A DNA stretch of 64,000 nucleotides from Paramacrobiotus metropolitanus (taxonomy: Eukaryota; Tardigrada; Eutardigrada; Parachela; Macrobiotidae): assembly GCF_019649055.1 (NCBI RefSeq), contig NW_026570255.1:868001-932000 (forward strand), given 5' to 3'. Both the position numbers and the translations under genes were made by a program. Below are positions 56,049 to 64,000 of the stretch, piece after piece. The notes under the pieces are model-generated. The model worked only from the letters and a program-made list of their open reading frames with translations. It did not search any database and was not told the origin of the DNA. Within the stretch, counting starts at the first letter, position 1. Each line of letters begins with the position of its first letter.

Positions 56049-57425
56049 ATGTCGCGTCAAACTCTGACACCGCTGATACGGAGTAATATTAGCCCGAAAA
56101 CCGGATTGACCCGCAACAAACCCTGTTGCTTGCTGATGGGCCAAACAGGAGCCGGTAAAACAACACTGGGCAACATGTTATGCGGCACCCAGCATGTATC
56201 GGGTGCGGCCACAGCCAGTTTGACGCGGGTACTGTTTCGGAATGATGTTTGCGTTGGGAAGAATGCTTTTTCCGTTATCGACACCCCGGGGACTGACAGC
56301 CAGAAGGATACCTTCGAACATGCGTGGCAGCTACGCGCCGGGCTAACAGCAACGGAGCTGAATACCGTTTTCATTGTACTGAAGTACGACAACCGATATA
56401 ATAACATGATTGATCATTATCTTCAAGTGGAGCAACCTGTTGGCACGTACACCGAGAGAATCGTTGTTCTCGTTTCCCATATGGATAATGCAGACGATCA
56501 GAATAAGGAGTTTCCCCTGATCTGTGGACTGTTAATGGAGACCAGTCCAAAAATTGCCAACATCATCTTCTTTTCGAAGAAGAGCGATCCTGATACTATA
56601 GCGAACTTGATGTATGCGTGTATGACACAGATGGCACCGACGCGGCTGGAAATATCGGAGGACGATTTTTATAAGAACTTTAATTTGTATCAAGTTAGAA
56701 TCGGTATGAGACGATCATTCGATCAGTACAAGAAGCAGGTGGAGAGTATCTTGTTGGCCTATGCGCTGGTCGTAGGCGATGCAAAAAACGAACCACAAGA
56801 AGACCGGGACGAGCTGTTTCACGCGCTGATTGTCCAATTTAAGTATGACCTCGATGATCTGTACGAGGAGTTTGTGAATAAACATCGCAAAGATATGATC
56901 GAAATGGACCAGTATGCCTTGTCCGTAGAATTTCAGAAGGAGATTATCAAGAACTGCGATGAGTTCGTCAGCACGGTGACCCCGCTAATGTCGTACAATC
57001 TGTTCGATAATTCGGATCCACGGAATCAAATTAAAGCGTGCCCGCATTGCGGACAGATCTGGTGGAAAACGGAAGGTTGCGATGGTGCTACCGCGTGCGG
57101 TAACCGCGTCAGTGAATTCTTTGATCTCCGAAAGAGAGCCGTGTTCAAATATGTTCTGACGTGGGTTGACGGCAAGCTGACGTATACCAAAAACCCGGTA
57201 ACACAGCGGACAAACCCGGTTAACACCGCGAAGCCTTCGGGAAAAGGAGTCGGATGTGGTCGGGCTATTGTGTGGTCGGAGCTACCTAAAATCAGTGACA
57301 AGATCGTATTCCAGATCTTCGAGGTGAAATCGTGGGACGAAGTGAAGAGCATTATAAGAAGTGAAGGATACCAGAGGGCAGAGGCCTGTTATAGGCGAAA
57401 TATCGACACATCGTTCCACACTTAA
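56049..57425 (+). CDS. GIMAP-like GTPase with zinc knuckle, copy 6
   Basis: 458 residues, intact, single exon. P-loop GQTGAGKT at residues 31-38, DTPG at 78-81, SHMDNADD at 143-150, then an all-helical region (about 200-320). The four-cysteine knuckle CPHCG...GCDG...CG is at 331-351, followed by a charged linker and the terminal GCGRAIVWSELPKISDKIVF/FEVKSWDEVK domain. The cysteine spacing C-x2-C-x9-C-x5-C recalls one half of an IBR (in-between-RING) finger. No transmembrane tail, unlike many vertebrate GIMAPs. It is divergent from copy 5, with about 1.9 kb between their starts. Confidence 0.9.
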   Translation: MSRQTLTPLIRSNISPKTGLTRNKPCCLLMGQTGAGKTTLGNMLCGTQHVSGAATASLTRVLFRNDVCVGKNAFSVIDTPGTDSQKDTFEHAWQLRAGLTATELNTVFIVLKYDNRYNNMIDHYLQVEQPVGTYTERIVVLVSHMDNADDQNKEFPLICGLLMETSPKIANIIFFSKKSDPDTIANLMYACMTQMAPTRLEISEDDFYKNFNLYQVRIGMRRSFDQYKKQVESILLAYALVVGDAKNEPQEDRDELFHALIVQFKYDLDDLYEEFVNKHRKDMIEMDQYALSVEFQKEIIKNCDEFVSTVTPLMSYNLFDNSDPRNQIKACPHCGQIWWKTEGCDGATACGNRVSEFFDLRKRAVFKYVLTWVDGKLTYTKNPVTQRTNPVNTAKPSGKGVGCGRAIVWSELPKISDKIVFQIFEVKSWDEVKSIIRSEGYQRAEACYRRNIDTSFHT

Positions 57426-58197
57426 ACTTGCTTAAAATTGGTCGGGAGCCATTCGACACGCTGAACACCACAGAAGTGGCCACAGACGTTCTAGTACAGA
57501 GTGTGAGAGCGAACGCTGTTTTTTACTATGCATTATGTTGCTGGATGATTGATAACGTGAATTATTTTTAGCAGTTACTGTGTTCATCTCTTATCCCGTT
57601 AATATGTAATTGGTCCCTAAAACCACACACCTGTCTTAAAAGAAAGTCGGTAATCTGCACCGTCCTTATATTTTTTAGTATGATGCTTTTCTACAATTTG
57701 GAGATTTATTGATTTTTGCTTCCTTTGGCTTTCGTGATTAGATAATACTGTCATCGGTAGAACGTACAGCCGTATGCGGAAACATCTGATTGTGTATTTG
57801 TACGAATTATCCAACTCTCCTAAAATTGCTTAACTTTTTACGAAGTCAGAATGCCCCGAAATCACTATGCCTCTCGCCTTTTCCCGTGGTCCTCCTTGTA
57901 AGTTTTTTGTTGAGAACTTGAGGTTAAATGTGCGTGCACTTCGAAGTTCGAAGTACTACTGGTTGACAGACTCGTAGTTGCGTGTTAAACTGATTTTATG
58001 GTACATATGCAGATTTTAGTTGTTTTTCTTTTGTTTTTTTGTCCGTGACGTTAAGCGTTTCGGCTTGCATTTTTTATAATGTTGCCTAATAATTGTTAGA
58101 ATTTTATGGATGTTGACTGTTAACCATTTATTTTACAATGGTTACCTCGACTTGCTTTTTTCCTATCACATATATACTGACAACGCTTTATCATAGC
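57426..58197. other. Intergenic, no gene recognised
   Basis: T-rich 3' flank shared by copy 6 (+) and the convergent coiled-coil gene. It includes GATTAGATAA at 57736-57745. Confidence 0.4.
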
Positions 58198-60884
58198 CTA
58201 CCAGTATTTTCTATAATTCTTGATTGTAACAAAATAGATGCCTGCGACGAGACCAACGTAAATTACATGTAAAACGCTTGTTAAAACTTCTAAAAACCAC
58301 AACACCAGCAACGTTTCCAAGAAATCCATGAGCACGGGCCAAAGAAAGCCTAATTCGCCACTTCCTCCGAGGATCGACCAAGAATGACCCAAGCGCCGGA
58401 TCTCTGCATCATGCTCCACTGACTCCATGTGACGGCGGTTCCGGCATCCGGCTTGCGGATCCCACATCGGCCATTTACGCCGCGGCACCTGCCTTCTTGA
58501 CCTTCCGGCGAGTAATGAACAGAGAAATCCTCCACTATCACGCCAATGTTTTGTTCCTATTTTACGTTCCCTCGGTACTCTGCGTCTCCAGCACCACCTT
58601 CATCACCCGCAGGAAATGCGACACCAGATCCGAGTACTCCAGTTTCACCGTCAGCTCGAAGTTGCTGCGCTGCAGATCGCATAACTGCGCCACTCGCTGC
58701 ACAGCGGCCAACTGCTCCTCCAGCATCTCCTCGTGCTCACCGTCGAGGTCTTCGCCGAAAATACGGTGTTTCAGGCGCCGGCAGCCGGTGGCGACTTTGT
58801 TCTTGGGCAGCCACTTCCAGGCGCGGGATACCGCGTCGTAGAGGACGGCGTTGTCTTTCTTCGTACTGGTCAGCCACATTTTGTACACCGAGCAGACTTC
58901 GCGCAGTTTGGCTAGGTTGAGGTTCTGCACGAAGCGGATGCGGTGTTCGATGTAGCGCAAGCTCTGGTTCAGCTCGTGCCGACGGAGGTATGCGTCGTAG
59001 TCGGTACTGCTACGGAATGTCCGGTCGGCATGCTGCGAAAAAATTAGGCGCCAATCAGCGAACGCTTAAAATAAACTCTATAAACGTATTCGCAAAGAAA
59101 ACCGTAAATTAAAGAAAACCGTAAATTTAATAAAATTTAATTGAATTAGATAAACTAAATAAAAAAATAAATATGACTACAAATAGTTTAACTATTTTAA
59201 TTTTACTTTAATCAAAATTTTTTTTAAATGAATTAGTTAAAGAAAACCGTAAACTAAAACCGGTACACGGTAAGGAAGAAGTCTGCAAATTGCAAATTAA
59301 AAACAGATAAAAACCATAAATGTTAAAAAATTGAAAGTGACAAAAAATTTTATTCGTATTCTTTAAACGGTTTGGAAATCCGTCAATTAAATATCTTAAT
59401 AGGAATAAAAGGTAATGTGAAAACTGAAAAGGGAAAAGAAACTATACATATTCGGTACACGATTTGAGAAAATCCGTAAGTTTTAAAATTAAGAATAGAA
59501 ATAAACCGAAAAGCTTGGAAACGGAAAATGAAAAATGAATCGTGAGAAACATCAGCAATACAATAATTATTAAATAAAAGAAAAATTAATAAACCAAAAG
59601 CAAGAATATCTAAGCAATTACCAATAAAAATTCCGATAAAACACTATCAGCAGCAAAAAATTATAATTAATGCCAATAAAAAAATTAAAAAGAGAAATAA
59701 TAACCTTGAAAACGAGACAAATTCTACAAAGAATTTAGTCAAAGAGGTGGCCATTGCCGAATAAAAGTCAACAAATACCCTGTAACCAAATTTGGTGTTT
59801 ATTTTTGCAGGGAAAATCAGAACGCTTCAAATAACGTACATCGTGCATAAATATCCGCAACTGATCGCGATCCCGCTTGAGATGCTGTATATTCTGCATG
59901 GTCAACTGCGTTTCCGCCTGCGTCTCCCGGATCTTCCCGTCCGTCTCCGTCTTCTTCTTAATCAACTCCACGCGCTGTTGACGCTTGGCTTCCAGACTGC
60001 ACACCTTCTCGTCCTCCTGCACTTCCAGCACAACGGCCCACGCCGTGATATCCGCTAACAATTCCGCGTTGGCGTCGCGCAACCAATTAGGATTGAGATA
60101 ATCCGGTGGCGCTTGGCACACGGCTTTAGCAGTATCGTCGATCTGCTTCTGGAGACTGCCCGCGGCGACCTGATAGAACTGGATCTTCCGTCGGATGTAG
60201 GTGCTGATGTTGGTGATGCGGTCTACGTCACGCTGTACGCTGTCAATCTCGGTTAGATAGGTGTTCTTCTGAGCGCGACCTGAAATGCAATAGAATAAAA
60301 TCCTATTATGAAGGTGTAATTACAATCCAGTTACAATAACAATACTTTGAAATACACTTTTTAAATAGCTTAATAAACTTCGATAGATTTCCGACAAGAA
60401 GTATTATTTTTCTCGTTTTGACGCGTATCGTTAGTTTAGCAAAAAATGGAATTTAAGGCTGAGGGTCGCACAGCTCTTGAAGGAATGCAATTTCAGAACA
60501 TTTTAAATTTTATAAAATACGGTAATTTACTAGTAAATTTATTAGATTTATTTTTTCGAAAATTTATGGTGACAAATGTCACAAATCTGCAAAAAATGCG
60601 AAACATTTAAACCGAAGGATGAAAAATTTTAAAATGTATTATCGTGCGAGTCTCTGAAATCTTGTGAAGACTGTAGTTAAGAAAAACCTTCCAATGTTAT
60701 GTGGATCAGTTAGGGTGTACAAATTGAAAGTACCTCGATTAACCTGGGCCTGCAGTGTCTTGAACTGGGGTCGTCGTTCACGGATAAGACGCAACTGTTC
60801 CTTAACCTTGGCGACCTTGTCCTTGTCCACTAGATCAACCTTGATGCTGGGTCGCTGTTGACCTTGGGGAACCCTACTGGACAT
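58198..60884 (-). CDS. Four-exon coiled-coil protein with hydrophobic C-terminus
   Basis: I reconstruct exons 60884-60734, 60279-59840, 59032-58566 and 58501-58198 with consistent phases (1, 0, 2), about 453 residues. It begins MSSRVPQGQQRPSIKVDLVD and VKEQLRLIRERRPQ. Exon 2 is charged and heptad-like (EIDSVQRDVDRITNIS, AKRQQRVELIKKKTETDGKI, LKRDRDQLRIFMHD). Exon 3 has LNLAKLREVCSVYKMWLTST, EEQLAAVQRVAQLCDLQRS and FELTVKLEYSDLVSHFLRVM. Exon 4 ends in a long hydrophobic segment (FLETLLVLWFLEVLTSVLHV and onward), a likely membrane anchor. I do not recognise the family. The 0.8-kb A-rich intron at 59033-59839 holds no gene. Two decayed copies of exon 3 occur at 15140-15625 and 24056-24400. Confidence 0.78.
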
Positions 60885-61146
60885 CTTACGTACATTTTCG
60901 CTTATGTTATGGAACGGTACTGGCTAAAGAAGTCAGCGAACAGTATGGCATCACAGAGCGAAGAATTCAGCAGCATTTATATCACTGTACGTTTTATATG
61001 GCAGTACTGTTAAAGGTCACCTAGACAACATTACACGCACTCACTCATACCGCACTGCGCTAAAAAAAATAGCAAACCGAAACTTTTCTATAATAATTTA
61101 GCCAAGCAGAACGTTTTTTTAAGAATTCGGAATTAACTAGAAAAGT
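60885..61146. promoter_or_regulatory. Head-to-head promoter interval
   Basis: 262 bases separate the start codons of the minus-strand coiled-coil gene and the plus-strand radial-spoke gene, so both promoters must lie here or overlap the 5' exons. No TATA box is obvious. Shared regulation is possible but unproven. Confidence 0.6.
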
Positions 61147-64000
61147 ATGCAAGAATCCAAAGAATTCGAGCAGGAACCCATTGCGCCCGAAACCGATGCT
61201 GATCCCGCTGCAGATGGGCGGCGCTCCACTGGGAGCAATGCCAGCATCTTCACCAATCTCCCCGCGCGTGGTTCTTCGGTGGATTCCTCGCAGGTGCCAC
61301 CGAAGAAGAGCAGCGTTGTCCAGGAATCAAAGCGTTCCCGGGAACTCTCCCGAGATTCTATGCCCTTCTTCGTGGACAGCGAGAAGGACCTGAAAAGAGA
61401 TGACAGCGAGCTATTCTTGCCGAGGCAGTCCAAATCGGACAGCGGACGAGACGGGGTTCTAGGAATACACCAGTCGTCTGCCCAACGGGTGCGGGACACC
61501 TACCATGCCGTTAAGGAGCGGTTACAAGCGCCAGTTGGAGACGGTCCCAGTATGTACGTTAAGATCTGTAGTTGCATGCTCTTCTAAAAACGGAAGAACT
61601 TAATAGCGCGCACTATACCAAACTGTATTATTTGATTTTATTTCATACTGAAAATATTTATTTTCGCCATTATTTATTTACGCCACCGAAAATAATAATT
61701 ATATTAACCGATTTATTTACAGTTTTATTTATGTGTAAATGCATTTAAAAATTTATTTAGCAATAAATTTACGTGTTTTATTGCTTATGTTAGTTGATAT
61801 AAGACATTATTAGTACTAGTATTACAAAAACAGATGGAAACGCTTTTCGAAGTAAAGTAATAATAAATATTTAATAAGTCGCTGACCAAAAATTTAAAAT
61901 TTAAATCGCTTATTCGCGTTTTTCCAAGTGGCGTAACTTGAGGATTATTTTGCCATTTGCAGTTATGACAGATTAAAAGCCGCTGTGAAACACGTGGTAA
62001 AGACATCCGATAAAACCGCCTACAACGCTTTCGAGCAGATCCTCAAATCGCAGAATCAACCGGCGCTGGATCGTGAAGCCGGCAACGCGGCGTTCAAGCA
62101 AGCGGAGTATAACGACGCTAAAATAAGCGAAGAACTCTTTAAGGTTCGCCCGCTTTACATGCTATCAACGTATTACGAATTAGTGACCTTTATCCTTTTA
62201 TTCCAGACCGAAGGCGCTCTGGAAGAACGGGTAGACGCGCAGCAGGACGAAGAGACCGGCAAATCGAAGATTCCCAATCTTCTGCGAATCTATCCGTACC
62301 TGCGCAACGCCGGGATCAATCGGCTGTTTTCCCGCGAAACGGCGTGCGCGCTGAGTGTCGCTGCAAAGAAACTGCTGGATAACGACGCGAAAGTGCTGAA
62401 CGTAAAATTTTGGGGGATTATTTATGGAGCTAAAGCGGATTATTATGTTCTGGAAGCGGAAGCCGAGCCGCATGACGATGAAGAAGAAGAGGAGCAACCG
62501 GAAGCGGTAAATAATCCGCCACTTTAAAAACGCTTTAATCGCTTGAAATAATGCCAATAAAAAAATTTTCTCTCAATTAATGCCAACAATAATCCAAATA
62601 ATCTGAAATAATAATTTTGACTACTTCTGTAGGTATTTCGCATTAATAGTTATTTAAAACTATCATATTATTATCATTATTTTATTTAATTATTTATCTA
62701 TTATTATTACTTATTTATTTGTAATTTATTGATATTTATCTAATATTTTATTTATCGTGTTTTAATAATCTATTTTAATTTACGTATCAGTATTTTTTGA
62801 ATTTTTTTGTTTGCTGCAATTTATGGTTTACGTTGGCAAAAAGGCAGAAGAAATTCCAGCGGAAGAAGAAGCCGGGGAAATGGCGGAAAACGATGCTTTC
62901 GCTAACCTTCCACCAATCCCGAAGCCTATGTTGAAACCCCTCCCGGCGTTAGCGAAGGAACCAAACGGAACCGGCGTAAACACGAAAGCGTATTTCATCG
63001 CTAACAAATGTACATTTCTCATATCGGTTGCGTTTGATGTTTAATCTATTAAAGAGTGAATTTTGTAGTGGACGGAAATTGGACGCGCTTGCCGCCGGTT
63101 ACACCCGATCAAGTAATCATCGCCCGAAGAATACAGCGCGGCTTTATCGGGGATCTTAACGCCAAAGTAAAGGATGATGTTTTTCTAAAGAATCGCTGTG
63201 CATGGATTGTATTCTTAGGTTCCAGTTTTCCCGGCGTTTCCCGGTACCGAAGCGCATTATCTGCATGCGCAATTAGCGCGAATTTCCTCCACGACGCATA
63301 TCTGCCCGAACGGATATTATTTACTGGAATCTGATGAAGACGTTGAAGAAGGAGTAGCGCGTAAGTACAACGTCCTTAGAACTATTGGGTATTTCTCTCG
63401 TGAGCGGTTTTTATTGTAGCTTCGTTTAATCTAACTGAAAATCCCGAGTACCAAGCGCCCACGATGCAGCAGCTGTCTCAGCCGCACATGAAGTTCTGGA
63501 CACACTACGGACAATACATTCTGCGGCAGGTAAATTGAGTTTAATTATTTATAGGAATTTTGTTATTTTTATATGCTATTACTTTTAAATTTCTCCAGTT
63601 TTCCCAGTTACTGTGGATCTCGTCTTCTTTAGGGAAGAACGTTCTTTTACGATGCCTTTGAAGCGAACAAGGAAGAAGACGAGGAAGAGGAAGCCGAGGA
63701 GGACGAAGAAGGCGAAGCCAAAGCACCGAAACCCAAATATCCGCTGTGGTACCCGGAGAAAGCCGATTGGTACGAACCCGAGCAGAACGTCCCGCCGCCG
63801 CTGTGTTCCGTCATGAGCGACATCGGTATGACCGTAATTTCCCATCCTACTTTTGTAGCGACGGCGTTTCTCATACAACGGCATTCCTGGCAGCCAAATT
63901 CCGCCGCTCAATTTGGCAGCTTTTGCTTCCCAAGATTAACCTAACGCGAGAATATTGTGTCCGCTAACAGGTATCGATGGCTATCCGCCATGGTCGATCC
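61147..64000 (+). CDS. Radial spoke head protein (RSPH4A/RSPH6A family), 3' end outside window
   Basis: Nine exons are readable with consistent phases: 61147-61553, 61963-62143, 62207-62506, 62844-63009, 63069-63166, 63219-63360, 63420-63529, 63633-63825 and 63971 on. Family landmarks in order: SIYDRLKAAVKHVVK across the first junction, LLRIYPYLRNAGI, VKFWGIIYGAKADYYVLEAE, an acidic stretch, TRLPPVTPDQVIIARRI, FPAFPGTEAHYLHAQLARIS, FNLTENPEY, MKFWTHYGQYILRQ, and an acidic block before PLWYPEKADWYEPEQ. These match the radial-spokehead domain of axonemal spoke heads, needed for planar ciliary or flagellar beating. The N-terminal 120 residues are low-complexity and Ser-rich. The gene implies 9+2 motile axonemes in this animal, perhaps only in sperm. 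Confidence 0.92.

Overview
This is a eukaryotic, almost certainly invertebrate, nuclear window. Several genes have short GT-AG introns, AATAAA signals follow genes, and a nine-exon radial-spoke-head gene (motile 9+2 axoneme) runs off the right end. Base composition looks moderate (mid-40s % GC by eye). A tardigrade is my best guess, from composition, compact introns and the style of the expanded families. That is inference; no marker gene proves it.

Two lineage-specific families fill most of the window. (1) Five copies of a three-exon F-box family (1-1760, 8713-11082, a rearranged copy at 11096-13885, 25356-27669 on the minus strand, 32261-34555). Exon 1 encodes a small-barrel-like N-terminal module, exon 2 an F-box plus a long C-terminal domain, exon 3 a short tail. 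Only the 25356-27669 copy reads cleanly throughout. (2) Six single-exon GTPases with a GIMAP/AIG1-like G domain and a C-terminal IBR-like zinc knuckle (18258-19598 +, 36391-37771 -, 45593-47026 -, 49192-51117 -, 52749-54113 -, 56049-57425 +). One has a frameshift, one carries a transposon in its last codons, one has lost a zinc-knuckle cysteine and one has gained a proline-rich repeat tail.

Mobile DNA explains much of the rest. A complete ISL2EU/IS4EU-type element (41660-45717) encodes a THAP/DDE transposase and a YqaJ-type nuclease. A complete but decayed pogo-like element (28333-31102) lies in the interval between two divergent F-box genes. There are foldback elements at 6256-6971 and 39812-40492 with a solo arm at 54254-54540, an intronic MITE at 9912-10214, a terminal-inverted-repeat element at 22164-23287, decayed LINE pieces near 5.1-7.6 kb, a tRNA-like SINE at 35.7 kb, and a 51-bp satellite at 20.9-22.0 kb.

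The right 6 kb is ordinary genome: a four-exon coiled-coil gene (58198-60884 -) head-to-head with a radial spoke head gene (61147-64000 +), sharing a 262-bp promoter interval. Decayed copies of one exon of the coiled-coil gene lie at 15.1-15.6 and 24.1-24.4 kb.

The main discoveries are the transposon insertion whose empty site and severed gene end can both be read, a 1.4-kb inversion that swaps exons between two neighbouring F-box genes, the GTPase/zinc-knuckle family with a shared upstream motif module, and the shared ends of the pogo element and a foldback element.
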